Shown here in pieces: positions 19,798-29,260 of a stretch of 64,000 bases of DNA. The DNA lies in contig NC_012691.1 in NCBI RefSeq assembly GCF_000023065.1, positions 1,780,501-1,844,500 on the forward strand. The letters run 5' to 3'. Made by a program: the position numbers and the translations under genes. The first letter of the stretch is position 1, and each line of letters begins with the position of its first letter. The notes beneath the pieces are model-generated. The model saw only the letters and a list, made by a program, of their open reading frames with translations. It was not told the DNA's origin and made no database searches. Origin of the DNA: Tolumonas auensis DSM 9187 (GTDB lineage: Bacteria > Pseudomonadota > Gammaproteobacteria > Enterobacterales > Aeromonadaceae).

Positions 19798-19829
19798 CAT
19801 AGTTGAATGGTTGATAATTCGATACACTG

Positions 19830-22800
19830 ATGTGGGAGGATATCTTTCCTCACTTGATCGCAAGGAGTGCAATCAAGGACTACTTATCATGGATGGAAGC
19901 ACAGCCTATTATGCATAAAATTCCTGTTAATCGGCGTAAATACAATAAGTTAGTCGCCAATGAAATGCTGGAAGATTTCGCGCTGCGCTTTACCTCGAAA
20001 CGCGCCCGCAAATGGTCAGCAACCTGGATAGCCAATAGCGCGCTGGGCATTGTCTCGTTTCTGGTTTTGGAAGCGTTGGGCGGTTCCATCACCCTCTCTT
20101 ATGGTTCCATCAATGCGCTGTGGGCTATCGCGGCTGTTTCGGTCGTCGTGATTTTCAGCGGGATTCCAATCTGCTATTACGCTTCCAAATATGGTGTAGA
20201 CATTGACTTGCTCAGCCGAGGCGCTGGGTTTGGTTATATTGGTTCCACTATTGTTTCGCTGATTTACGCCTCGTTTACTTTTATCTTTTTCGCGCTGGAA
20301 GCCGCGATAATGTCGATGGCGTTGGAACTGCTGTTGGGCATACCGCTGTTTTGGGGCTATATCATCAGTGCGGTGGCCGTGATCCCGCTTGTGCTGTTTG
20401 GCATCACCAATATCAGCCGTTTTCAGATGTTGTCGCAGCCACTGTGGCTGACTATGCAAATTGTTCCCTTGTTCTATGTATTCAGCCACTCCGATTCACA
20501 ACTCGACAGTTGGCTGGCTTATACCGGCATTAATCAAAATGGGAATGGCTTTAATTGGTTACTGTTTGGCAGTGCATCGGCCGTATTACTGGCCGTCATT
20601 GCCCAGCTAGGTGAGCAAGTCGACTTTTTGCGTTTTCTGCCAGAGCAAAAAAAGACCGGTCGTTTCAAATGGTGGTTGGCGATGTTATTTGGCGGGCCGG
20701 GTTGGATGCTATTCGGTGCAGCTAAACTCGCCCTTGGCAGCTATCTGGCGTGGCTGGCAATCAGTCATGGGTTTTACCCCAAAGAAGCCAGTGACCCTGC
20801 GCATATGTATATCAATGCCTTTGGCTACATGACCGACAACACCAAGCTGGTGCTGCTGGCGGCGGGTGTGTTTGTCATTATGTCGCAGCTTAAAATCAAC
20901 GTCGCAAATGCCTATGCCGGCTCACTGGCTTGGTCGAATTTCTTCTCTCGCTTAACGCACAACCATCCGGGCCGTGTGGTCTGGATGGTGTTTAATGTCG
21001 TGATTGCGCTCTTATTGATGGAGCTCGGCATCTACCAGTTGCTGGAAAAAACCCTGCAAGTTTATTCCGTATTGGTATTGGCGTGGATCGGCAGTTTAGT
21101 TGCCGACTTACTGATCAACAAACCGCTTGGCTTAAGCCCGCCGGGTATCGAGTTTAAACGATCGAAACTGTATGACATTAATCCGGTTGGTCTTGGCTCG
21201 ATGATCATTGCGTCATCCATTGGGATAGCCGCCCACCTCGATATGTTTAATGAAGCCATCAAAGCGTTTGCTTCCTATATCGCCTTTGCCTTGCCGTTTA
21301 TCACCGCACCGCTGATTGCGTGGCTAACCAAGGGCAAATTTTATCTGGTCAACGCCAAGACTCACATTCATACACATCACGATCATGAACTCGCCTGTTC
21401 TGTGTGTGAAAATGCTTACGAACCGGAAGATATGGCCCATTGCCCTGTTTATGGCGGTCACATCTGCTCGTTATGTTGCTCGCTCGATGTGCGCTGTGAA
21501 GATAAATGTCGCCCCCAGGCCACAATACATGAACAGATACACACATTCCTGAATCCGTTTCTTCCAGATGAGTTACTGCATAAACTTTCCAGCCCCATCA
21601 GTCAGTTTATGATTGTGTTGGCCATCGTCAGTAGCTTTATGGCGGCCATTTTCATGATCGCCTATAGCCAAATTCCCGCGCTGGCACCAGATAATATGCA
21701 CACGATCACCGGTGGCATGTTCAAAGCGTTCGTGATGCTACTGATTCCGGTTGGCATTATCAGTGGCCTGTTTGTGCTGGCGCGGAACACCAGCCGCAAT
21801 GCCATCACCGAGCTGAAAGCTCACATGCAACTTTTGACGCAAGAGATCAGTGCGCACGAGAAAACATCCCGAAAATTAGAACAAGCCAAAAAGTCAGCAG
21901 AAACCGCCAATAACGCTAAAAGCCGCTACCTCGCCGGGCTTAGCCATGAATTACGCACGCCGCTGAATGTCTTGCTGGGTTACGCCCAATTATTAAGTGA
22001 TGACAGAAAACTGGATCATCAAACGCGCGAATATGCCCATATTTTACGGCGTAACGGGAAACACCTGTCTGATCTGCTGGAAGGGCTGCTGGAGATCTCC
22101 AAAATTGAGGCAGGTCGCCTTGAGCTGCAACGCGTTGAATTTAATCTGGCAACCATGCTCAATGAGCTGGCCGAAATGTTTGCCATGGAAGCCTCTCAGA
22201 AAGGGCTCGAATTTGAATACCTGCCCTGCGTGAACCTGCCCGTCTACATCGCCACCGATAAGCAACGCCTACGACAGATACTCATCAACTTGCTGAATAA
22301 CGCGATCAAATATACTCGTGAAGGGAAAGTGATTTTCCGCGTCACTTACCGCAATCAGGTGGCACGTTTCTCCGTACAAGACACGGGCATCGGGCTATCC
22401 GAGCACGACATCCAGCAGATTTTTAACCCGTTTGAGCGCATTCAGACCCATAACACTCGCGCTATCCAAGGCACAGGACTTGGTCTGACGATTTCTCACG
22501 CGCTGGCCAACCTGATGGGCGGTGATATCTCCTGCCAAAGCCAGCCGGATGTAGGCAGTAATTTCACGCTAACGATGATGATGTCTGCGGTAGAAAGCCC
22601 GGTCTCGGTTCCCGTTCTGATTAACCAGAATATTACCGGTTACACTGGCGCACGGCAGACCATTCTGGTGGTTGACGATATTGCCGATCAACGCAATCTG
22701 GTGAGTAACATTCTCACACCGCTTGGTTTCAACATACTGCAGGCAAATGGGGCTTCAGAAGCGCTTAAGATGGCAGCGAGCCATACCATTCATCTTTATA

Positions 22801-23288
22801 TTCTTGATATCACCATGCCCGAAGTCAGTGGATGGCAACTGGCGATCCAGCTGCGACAAAAAGGCATCCGCAGCCCAATTATGATGCTTTCCGCGAACAT
22901 TCATGAGTTAGAAAAAAGCAACGTGCTCGCCAAATATCACAATGATTACCTGAGCAAGCCCATCTCTCGTGAACAACTGCTGACCAAGCTAAGCAATTTA
23001 TTGCCGGTGGACTGGCTGTTTGAGGAAGAACCCGAGGATAAACCAATCACCACCGGTTTGGATGCAACCGCTGACCCCTCAGCGATCCCTTCGCGTGAAG
23101 AGCTAGCACAGTTAATCAATTATGCCGAAATTGGCTTTATGTCTGCATTCCTAAAGAAGCTTGATGAAATTATCCATTCCGGTGCCAGCACAGAGGCTTT
23201 TTTCGGTTCGATACGCAGCGATGCATCGCAATGTAAATTTGAAAAAGTCGTACATAACCTGAACGAGTTGATAAATGAGCATTATTGA
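19830..23288 (+). CDS. NCS1-transporter-fused hybrid histidine kinase
   Basis: A 1152-residue inner-membrane sensor. About residues 30-510 are a 12-segment transporter of the purine/cytosine permease (NCS1) type. Next comes a Cys-rich cluster (C523, C526, C538, C546, C549, C550, C556, C560), a likely zinc-binding linker. Two more membrane segments follow (about 590-612 and 630-652), then HisKA with His706 in LSHELRTP, the ATPase domain (NLLNNAIKYT, DTGIGLS, GTGLGLT) and a receiver domain with Asp993 (LYILDITMPE), plus an 75-residue tail. Transporter-fused kinases such as CbrA sense or import nutrients; here a urea, allantoin or nucleobase ligand is plausible because urtA is divergent. The start is uncertain: ATG at 19893 or 19911 would shorten the protein. 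It overlaps the response regulator by 14 bases. Confidence 0.9.
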   Translation: MWEDIFPHLIARSAIKDYLSWMEAQPIMHKIPVNRRKYNKLVANEMLEDFALRFTSKRARKWSATWIANSALGIVSFLVLEALGGSITLSYGSINALWAIAAVSVVVIFSGIPICYYASKYGVDIDLLSRGAGFGYIGSTIVSLIYASFTFIFFALEAAIMSMALELLLGIPLFWGYIISAVAVIPLVLFGITNISRFQMLSQPLWLTMQIVPLFYVFSHSDSQLDSWLAYTGINQNGNGFNWLLFGSASAVLLAVIAQLGEQVDFLRFLPEQKKTGRFKWWLAMLFGGPGWMLFGAAKLALGSYLAWLAISHGFYPKEASDPAHMYINAFGYMTDNTKLVLLAAGVFVIMSQLKINVANAYAGSLAWSNFFSRLTHNHPGRVVWMVFNVVIALLLMELGIYQLLEKTLQVYSVLVLAWIGSLVADLLINKPLGLSPPGIEFKRSKLYDINPVGLGSMIIASSIGIAAHLDMFNEAIKAFASYIAFALPFITAPLIAWLTKGKFYLVNAKTHIHTHHDHELACSVCENAYEPEDMAHCPVYGGHICSLCCSLDVRCEDKCRPQATIHEQIHTFLNPFLPDELLHKLSSPISQFMIVLAIVSSFMAAIFMIAYSQIPALAPDNMHTITGGMFKAFVMLLIPVGIISGLFVLARNTSRNAITELKAHMQLLTQEISAHEKTSRKLEQAKKSAETANNAKSRYLAGLSHELRTPLNVLLGYAQLLSDDRKLDHQTREYAHILRRNGKHLSDLLEGLLEISKIEAGRLELQRVEFNLATMLNELAEMFAMEASQKGLEFEYLPCVNLPVYIATDKQRLRQILINLLNNAIKYTREGKVIFRVTYRNQVARFSVQDTGIGLSEHDIQQIFNPFERIQTHNTRAIQGTGLGLTISHALANLMGGDISCQSQPDVGSNFTLTMMMSAVESPVSVPVLINQNITGYTGARQTILVVDDIADQRNLVSNILTPLGFNILQANGASEALKMAASHTIHLYILDITMPEVSGWQLAIQLRQKGIRSPIMMLSANIHELEKSNVLAKYHNDYLSKPISREQLLTKLSNLLPVDWLFEEEPEDKPITTGLDATADPSAIPSREELAQLINYAEIGFMSAFLKKLDEIIHSGASTEAFFGSIRSDASQCKFEKVVHNLNELINEHY

Positions 23289-24171
23289 ATTCAGTAACAT
23301 CATTGTCTTAGTGGTCGATGACTCGCCAGAGTCGCTCGGCATGCTCAACGCAACGCTCAATAAAGCCGGGCTTACCGTGCTGGTCGCACTGAGCGGCGCA
23401 CAAGCGTTATCGATTGTGGAAAAGGTGCAGCCCGATGTAGTGCTGCTCGATGCGATCATGCCGGAAATGGATGGGTTTGATACCTGCCAGAAACTCAAAG
23501 AAAAGCTTCCTTCCACGCCCATTATATTTATGACCGGGCTGAACGACTCAGAGCATGTCATTCACGGTTTTGAAGTGGGCGGCGTCGATTACATCACCAA
23601 ACCCGTCGTGCCCGATGAAGTTCTGGCGCGAATTAAGGTGCACAGTCATAACGCCAAGCTCGCAAAATCGGCACAATTCGCACTCGATTATGCCGGACAG
23701 TATATTTTCTGCGTCTCAAAACAAGGCCGCTTGGAATGGGCTACGCCCTATGTACAAGAACTTATCGGGAATATCGGTGGCGATATTCTGGAAACGTGGA
23801 AAAGCATTCAACCAGACATAGCCCGCTGGATCACATCAGAGCATAGGAAAGAGCCTCTGCTGCTGAATCAGTTTACCCCGCCGATTCAGGCAGAATATGC
23901 CGGTGAATATGATCAGTTACATGCGTTGATCCGCTTGGTGACACCGAAAAAACGCGGTACCGAAGAAGATCTGCAACGGGAACTCAACCTCACCAAACGC
24001 GAGTCACAAGTACTCTATTGGTTGTCATTTGGTAAAACCAACTGGGAAATTGCCACCATTCTTGAGATGAGCCCAAGAACGGTGAATAAACATCTTGAGC
24101 AGATCTACAAAAAACTGAATGTCGATAACCGAACCGCGGCGGCAAGTATTTCACTGCGGTTACTGGAGTAA
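23275..24171 (+). CDS. Two-component response regulator, REC plus LuxR-type HTH
   Basis: A 298-residue regulator, partner of the kinase upstream, which it overlaps by 14 bases. The receiver domain is residues 9-125 with acidic pocket Asp15/Asp16, phospho-acceptor Asp59 (VVLLDAIMPEMDG) and Lys in TKPV. A linker of about 100 residues leads to a LuxR/NarL-type helix-turn-helix at about 235-298 (LTKRESQVLYWLSFGKTN and VNKHLEQIYKKL). It should bind DNA and activate transcription when phosphorylated; the urt-ure promoter 3.5 kb away is the likeliest target, by position only. Confidence 0.93.
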   Translation: MSIIEFSNIIVLVVDDSPESLGMLNATLNKAGLTVLVALSGAQALSIVEKVQPDVVLLDAIMPEMDGFDTCQKLKEKLPSTPIIFMTGLNDSEHVIHGFEVGGVDYITKPVVPDEVLARIKVHSHNAKLAKSAQFALDYAGQYIFCVSKQGRLEWATPYVQELIGNIGGDILETWKSIQPDIARWITSEHRKEPLLLNQFTPPIQAEYAGEYDQLHALIRLVTPKKRGTEEDLQRELNLTKRESQVLYWLSFGKTNWEIATILEMSPRTVNKHLEQIYKKLNVDNRTAAASISLRLLE

Positions 24172-24276
24172 AACCAGATCAAAGTAGAGGCCTGTTTTTC
24201 TTGGCTTCTACAATCCATTACTACTCCAATAGTTTGCGACAAAAGCGCAATATAATTTCCGACTTATATGTTCCAT

Positions 24277-24753
24277 TTATTCTTCAAAAATGGAACGGAT
24301 CGGGACATAGAAACTGCGCTTCGGCGCATCGATAACAACTTGAGTAGTAATGCGCCGAATTTGCGGCACTTTTCCCATCAGCTCCTGACTGAATTTGTCA
24401 TACTCAGCAGCATTCGCAGCAGTCACGACGACCATCAGATCATACGGGCCAGTCACATAATAGACCTGCTGAATGTCTTCACGATTAACAATCCAGTTCT
24501 TAAATAAGCCTAATGCAACATAGTTATCGCGTTCGATCTCAAGCCCTGCGATAAAGGTCATCATGTTTGATACGTATTTAGGATCGACTACCGCAATCTC
24601 AGTTTGAATCACCCCCTCAGTACGCATTTTTTTCAAACGACGCTGGACAGCAGAAGCAGAAAGCCCGACCTGTTCAGCAATCTCCTCTGCCTGCACGCGG
24701 CTGTTTTTCTGAATGATATTGAGGATCTTGGCATCAAATGTATCAAGCTGCAT
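24277..24753 (-). CDS. Lrp/AsnC family transcriptional regulator
   Basis: A 158-residue regulator with an N-terminal helix-turn-helix (LDTFDAKILNIIQKNSR, then SASAVQRRLKKM) and a C-terminal RAM ligand-binding domain (VTGPYDLMVVV). It is divergent from the amino-acid transporter operon across about 250 bases, the usual arrangement for a local activator or repressor sensing the transported amino acid. It faces the response regulator gene tail to tail. Confidence 0.93.
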   Translation of the reverse strand: MQLDTFDAKILNIIQKNSRVQAEEIAEQVGLSASAVQRRLKKMRTEGVIQTEIAVVDPKYVSNMMTFIAGLEIERDNYVALGLFKNWIVNREDIQQVYYVTGPYDLMVVVTAANAAEYDKFSQELMGKVPQIRRITTQVVIDAPKRSFYVPIRSIFEE

Positions 24754-24828
24754 GAATTGAAACTCTGTTAAATAAAACCTGATTTACAGCAAATTCCTTT
24801 TGCTGAAACGACTTTTTCTATATCCACT

Positions 24829-24849
24829 CTGGTGCATTTTGCGCACCAG
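24829..24849. promoter_or_regulatory. Candidate operator of the Lrp-type regulator
   Basis: CTGGTGC and GCACCAG form a perfect dyad with a 7-base AT-rich spacer, in the divergent promoter region. A half-site TCTGGTG recurs near 24870, and AAAACGC repeats occur further right. Lrp-family proteins bind such spaced dyads cooperatively. Assignment is by position. Confidence 0.5.
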
Positions 24850-25006
24850 CTTAAAACATTCCCGAACTGTTCTGGTGAGATGCATTTTTTCTGCAAAAAC
24901 AACGCTGAAAACGCATTTTCCCGGCGTTTAAAAACGCTTTTCGCCGTTGAGCAACAGCTATTTTGTAAATACTACAAAGGAATTGCAACGACAGCAGGAT
25001 AGCACA

Positions 25007-25807
25007 ATGTCAGAAATAGTCCGGCCACTCAGGAAGAAAACGCCTCTCGCACTGGAAGTAAATCAGGTCCACAAGCGTTTCGGTGACAATGAAGTCCTGA
25101 AAGGCATTTCATTACAGGCGCATCACGGAGAAGTCATTTCTATTCTTGGCTCTTCAGGCTCAGGCAAAAGCACCTTCCTGCGCTGCATTAATTTTCTTGA
25201 AATTGCAGATCAGGGCACCTTCATCATCAATGGCGAAGAAATTCGCCAGACGCACGATCGTCATGGCAGGCAACACCCAACAGACTGGAAACAAATTGAA
25301 CGTATCCGCAGTCGCTTAGGCATGGTGTTTCAGGGCTTCAACCTCTGGTCGCATCGCACGATTTTGGAAAACGTGATTGAAGCGCCTGTACATGTACTGA
25401 ATCAGGATAAATACGAAGTCACCGAACAAGCGGAAGAACTGCTTCAGAAAGTGGGTCTTTATCACAAACGCCATGAATACCCGTCTTTCCTGTCCGGTGG
25501 GCAGCAACAACGTGCCGCGATTGCCCGTGCGCTCTGTATCAATCCGAAATTGATGCTGTTTGATGAGCCAACCTCTGCGCTTGACCCTGAACTGGTCGGC
25601 GAAGTTCTGAAAGTCATCCGCGATTTAGCCGATGAAGGCCGCACCATGTTGCTGGTCACCCATGAAATGAATTTTGCCCGCGATGTTTCAGACCATGTGG
25701 TTTTTATGCATCAGGGTCTGATTGAAGAAGAAGGTTCTCCTGATCGGATCTTCAATCATCCGAACAGTGAACGTTGTCGCCAGTTCACCTCTCAGTTTCG
25801 TCAATAA
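25007..25807 (+). CDS. Amino-acid ABC transporter ATPase (HisP/GlnQ type)
   Basis: A 266-residue ATP-binding subunit of a polar amino-acid importer. The ATG at 25007 is chosen because AGGA lies seven bases before it; a TTG-started longer frame at 24947 is less likely. Walker [10 protein letters not shown], the signature [15 protein letters not shown] and Walker [14 protein letters not shown] are complete. The insert with a long basic loop ([17 protein letters not shown]) is typical of the HisP/OccP branch. It is the first gene of a six-gene operon. Confidence 0.93.
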   Translation: MSEIVRPLRKKTPLALEVNQVHKRFGDNEVLKGISLQAHHGEVISILGSSGSGKSTFLRCINFLEIADQGTFIINGEEIRQTHDRHGRQHPTDWKQIERIRSRLGMVFQGFNLWSHRTILENVIEAPVHVLNQDKYEVTEQAEELLQKVGLYHKRHEYPSFLSGGQQQRAAIARALCINPKLMLFDEPTSALDPELVGEVLKVIRDLADEGRTMLLVTHEMNFARDVSDHVVFMHQGLIEEEGSPDRIFNHPNSERCRQFTSQFRQ

Positions 25808-25837
25808 ACCTCAATCAATACATGGAGTAACAACGCT

Positions 25838-26608
25838 ATGAAAGCACGTTTGACAGCTGGACTTATCGCCCTCGCTTGCCTCACCAGCACTGCTGCACAC
25901 GCAGAGATCCGCTTTGGGGTATCGAATGAAGCATATCCTCCGTTTTATACCAAAGATGCCAGCGGGAAATGGGCAGGTTGGGAAATTGACCTGATGCATG
26001 CCCTTTGTGATGAGATGAAAGAAAAATGCACCATTGTTGATATGACTTGGGATGGTCTAATTCCGGGCCTGAAGGCGAATAAAATTGATGTGATTTGGTC
26101 ATCCATGTCGATCAATGAAGAACGCAAAAAAGTGATCGCGTTCACCGATAAATATTACAACACGCCAACTGAAATCGTCGGCCTGAAAGACGCACCACAA
26201 AAAGTCACCAAGGATGATTTGAAAGACAAAATCATCGGTACTTATGTTTCTTCCATTCAATCTGCTTATTTCAAAAAGCATTACAGCGACATTGCGACCG
26301 AGAAAAACTATCCAACACTGGATGAGTCCCTGCAGGATTTAGTCTCTGGTCGTGTCGATTACGTCATTGCCGACTCTATTCCGCTGGCGGCATTCCTTGA
26401 ATCATCAACCGGTAAAGAGTGCTGCGAAAGCAAAGGTCAGGTTCCTGATGATGCTGAAATCTTAGGCACAGGCATTGGCGGCGGTTTAAGAAAATCCGAT
26501 ACCGCTCTGGTTGAAAAACTCAACAAAGCCATCGCTGCTGTGCGTGCAAATGGCAAGTACAAAGAAATTTCAGCGAAATATTTCAGTTTCGACCCATACG
26601 GTAACTAA
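25838..26608 (+). CDS. Periplasmic amino-acid-binding protein
   Basis: A 256-residue substrate-binding protein of the HisJ/ArgT family with a signal peptide ending TAAHA-EIRFG (residue 22). Family stretches: YPPFYTKDASGKWAGWEIDL, WDGLIPGLKANKIDV. Two adjacent Cys (ECCESKG) are unusual and one pairs perhaps with the Cys in DEMKEKC. The ligand cannot be read from the sequence; the adjacent PLP enzyme suggests a sulfur-containing amino acid. Confidence 0.92.
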   Translation: MKARLTAGLIALACLTSTAAHAEIRFGVSNEAYPPFYTKDASGKWAGWEIDLMHALCDEMKEKCTIVDMTWDGLIPGLKANKIDVIWSSMSINEERKKVIAFTDKYYNTPTEIVGLKDAPQKVTKDDLKDKIIGTYVSSIQSAYFKKHYSDIATEKNYPTLDESLQDLVSGRVDYVIADSIPLAAFLESSTGKECCESKGQVPDDAEILGTGIGGGLRKSDTALVEKLNKAIAAVRANGKYKEISAKYFSFDPYGN

Positions 26609-26610
26609 TC

Positions 26611-27330
26611 ATGGATATCTCAACCTATACCAGCTTACTGGCACTGGAAGCTCCGGGATGGGGGACCGCTTTGTTGAAAGGCACGGTCACGACACTGGAA
26701 ATTTCATTCGGTGCATTTCTGGCCGGGATTGTAATTGGGCTCTGCTGCGCATTGGGTAAATTAAACGGGAGCCGCTCTCTGGCTCCGGTTTTAAACCTTT
26801 ACACCACTGTTGTGCGGGCCATTCCAGAGCTGATCCTGATAATTGCACTCTACTATGCCGGCACTGATTCGTTGAATGCAATCTTGAATGCCCTTGGTTT
26901 TGAATCGGTGGAAATCAATGGTTTTGCTACCGCTATTCTGGTGCTAGGCATTGTGCAGGGCGCTTATGCCACGGAGGTCATTCGAGGTGCGATTCTGGCC
27001 ATCCCGACCGGGCAAATCGAAGCAGGAAAAGCTTTCGGGATGCCAGCAACCATGCGTTTTCGTCGCATCATCCTGCCAGCCATGATGCCAACTGCACTGC
27101 CGGGGTTATCTAACCTGTGGGCATCGGTCACCAAAGACAGCGCATTAATCGCCGTTCTAGGTTATCAGGAGCTCGCAATGATCACCAAGCTGGCGGCAAG
27201 TAATACCAAATTCTATTTCTTCTTTTTCTGTACGGCTGCACTGATTTATCTGGTGATCACCTTGTGTTCTAACTCGGTATTTGACTCGCTGGAACGTCGT
27301 TTCCGCCGTGGCCAGGTTCGGGTAGGTTAA
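26611..27330 (+). CDS. Amino-acid ABC transporter permease (HisQ type)
   Basis: A 239-residue inner-membrane permease with about five membrane segments and the EAA loop near residues 130-150 (AIPTGQIEAGKAFGMPA). It starts 2 bases after the binding-protein stop. HisQ/HisM-type permeases act as heterodimers, and the next gene is the partner. Confidence 0.93.
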   Translation: MDISTYTSLLALEAPGWGTALLKGTVTTLEISFGAFLAGIVIGLCCALGKLNGSRSLAPVLNLYTTVVRAIPELILIIALYYAGTDSLNAILNALGFESVEINGFATAILVLGIVQGAYATEVIRGAILAIPTGQIEAGKAFGMPATMRFRRIILPAMMPTALPGLSNLWASVTKDSALIAVLGYQELAMITKLAASNTKFYFFFFCTAALIYLVITLCSNSVFDSLERRFRRGQVRVG

Positions 27331-27341
27331 GGAGTTTTTAA

Positions 27342-28031
27342 ATGGATTTTTCATGGATCACCCATTACTGGCCACTGCTATTGAAAGGCGCAGAACAAAC
27401 CATCGCACTATTAGTGATTTCAGTCAGCCTCGGATTCTGTCTGGCTGTTGTCCTGGCATTGTTACAAGTGATGGGACCAAAACCTCTGGCTAAATTTTCA
27501 AGCGGTTATTGCACGTTACTCCGTGGTACCCCATTGCTCGTACAGTTATGGCTGCTTTATTACGGTGTCGGCTCACTGTTACCGATGATCCCTGGGATTC
27601 GGCATAGCTTCATGTGGCCTGTTTTGCGGGAAGGATTCTTCTTCGCTTCCGTCACATTCACCCTGAACTATGCGGCTTATGAGGCTGTCGTTTTACGCGC
27701 TGCCCTGCTGTCTGTACCAAAAGGTGAGATCGAAGCAGGCAAAGCATTCGGTATGTCACGCTGGACGCTGATCCGTCGTGTTTGGCTACCTCGTGCCATC
27801 CGCATTGCATTACCAACCATTGCCGGTGAAGTCGTCTTGCAGCTGAAAGCAACACCCTTGGCTTTTACCGTCACCGTGATGGATCTCTACTCCGTCGCCT
27901 ACAAAATCAGACAAGACACCCTGCTCGTGTATGAACCGCTCATTCTGGTTGCCGTTTTCTATGTCGCACTGAGTGCTCTCATCGTCAAAGTATTTGGACG
28001 TTTTGAACGTCAGCTACCGGTTCGCCGCTGA
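27342..28031 (+). CDS. Amino-acid ABC transporter permease (HisM type)
   Basis: A 229-residue permease with about five membrane segments and the EAA loop SVPKGEIEAGKAFGMSR. AAGGAG precedes the ATG. It pairs with the permease encoded upstream to form the channel of the importer. Confidence 0.93.
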   Translation: MDFSWITHYWPLLLKGAEQTIALLVISVSLGFCLAVVLALLQVMGPKPLAKFSSGYCTLLRGTPLLVQLWLLYYGVGSLLPMIPGIRHSFMWPVLREGFFFASVTFTLNYAAYEAVVLRAALLSVPKGEIEAGKAFGMSRWTLIRRVWLPRAIRIALPTIAGEVVLQLKATPLAFTVTVMDLYSVAYKIRQDTLLVYEPLILVAVFYVALSALIVKVFGRFERQLPVRR

Positions 28032-28048
28032 ATTGAAAGGATATAAAA

Positions 28049-29260
28049 ATGACTCAAAAACCTCTTCGCACATTTCGACCAGCGACGCTCGCTTTAAATG
28101 CAGGGTTAGAACCCGATGCACTGACTCACGCTATCGCACCCAATATCTCCATGTCAGTGAACAATAGCTTCATCCCTGGTGATGGTGCTTTTTCTGCGAA
28201 CGGTTTAGATCTGACGGAAACACCTTTTCTCTATGCGGGTTGGACAAATCCGACGGTACGTCAGTTAGAAGAACGCTTAGCCGCACTGGAGAATACCGAA
28301 GATGCTTATGCTGCTGCGACCGGGATGGCAGCCATGGCTGCAGTTTTCTTTTCGCTGCTGAAATCAGGTGATCACCTGATCATCAGTGATGTCTGCTATG
28401 CCGCGATTAACGAACTTGCTTTGCAAGTCATGCCTTCATTTGGCGTTGATGTGACTGCAGTGAATTTGTCCCGGATTGATGAGGTAATTGCTGCCATCAA
28501 GCCAAACACTCGCCTCATCCATGCTGAAACTCCGAATAACCCACTGTTGCGTCTGACTGATCTACAGGCGCTTTCAGAAATTACTCGAGCGAAGAATATT
28601 CCGCTTTCTGTAGATTCCACTTTTGCGACACCGGTGGTGACCCGCCCTTGTGACTTTGGGGTAGATCTCGTGGTGCATTCGCTGACCAAATTTATCAATG
28701 GTCATGGCGATGCCTTAGGTGGTTGTGTTGCGGGCAAAAAATCGCTGATTTCTGAAATCCGCTCCAAAGCAGGTGTCTATCTGGGTGCCAGCCTGTCTGC
28801 ACACAATGCGTGGCTCATCATGCGCGGTATCGATACCCTCTTCCCGCGAATGAATATGATGTGCCAGTCCGCCATGAAAATTGCGAGTTGGCTGGAACAA
28901 CATCCCCGCGTTAAATCGGTGATTTATCCTGGTCTATCTTCACATCCTCAGCATGACCTCGCTAAACGTCAAATGGATAAGTTTGGCGGAATTGTGGTCT
29001 TCCAGGTGGATGATATTGATACCACCGAACAGCGTTTTGCGCATGAATCACATCTATTCCACTATGCCTATTCGATTGGCCATCAACGAAGTCTGGCCGT
29101 ATTGCTGAAAACCGAAGATTTAATGAAATCGACTTATCGGCTGACATCTGAGCAACAGCAAGAATATCTGCAATATGCTGGCAAAGGGCTCTTCCGTTTG
29201 TCTATTGGGTTGGAATCTGTCGAGGATATGATTGAAGACCTGGAGTATATTTTACGATGA
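28049..29260 (+). CDS. Cys/Met metabolism PLP-dependent enzyme (cystathionine gamma-synthase / gamma-lyase fold)
   Basis: A 403-residue fold-type I PLP enzyme. The Schiff-base lysine is Lys214 in VVHSLTKFINGHGD, the PLP-stacking Tyr is in VCYAAINE (Tyr117), and the AETPNNP motif binds the cofactor. At the place where methionine gamma-lyase has its key Cys (after Y-G) this protein has Ala, so a classical methionine gamma-lyase is less likely; a cystathionine gamma- or beta-lyase-like activity or use of an unusual amino acid is possible. Co-transcription with an amino-acid importer and an EamA exporter suggests a small uptake-and-degradation pathway. Confidence 0.88.
   Translation: MTQKPLRTFRPATLALNAGLEPDALTHAIAPNISMSVNNSFIPGDGAFSANGLDLTETPFLYAGWTNPTVRQLEERLAALENTEDAYAAATGMAAMAAVFFSLLKSGDHLIISDVCYAAINELALQVMPSFGVDVTAVNLSRIDEVIAAIKPNTRLIHAETPNNPLLRLTDLQALSEITRAKNIPLSVDSTFATPVVTRPCDFGVDLVVHSLTKFINGHGDALGGCVAGKKSLISEIRSKAGVYLGASLSAHNAWLIMRGIDTLFPRMNMMCQSAMKIASWLEQHPRVKSVIYPGLSSHPQHDLAKRQMDKFGGIVVFQVDDIDTTEQRFAHESHLFHYAYSIGHQRSLAVLLKTEDLMKSTYRLTSEQQQEYLQYAGKGLFRLSIGLESVEDMIEDLEYILR

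Noticed and set aside
19640-19830. Sigma-54 promoter ahead of urtA
   Set aside because: No GG-N10-GC pair matching the -24/-12 consensus could be found on either strand of the intergenic region.
24184-24211. Terminator behind the response regulator
   Set aside because: GTAGAGGCC and GGCTTCTAC make a stem with one mismatch, but no T-run follows on the plus strand; too weak to list as a feature.
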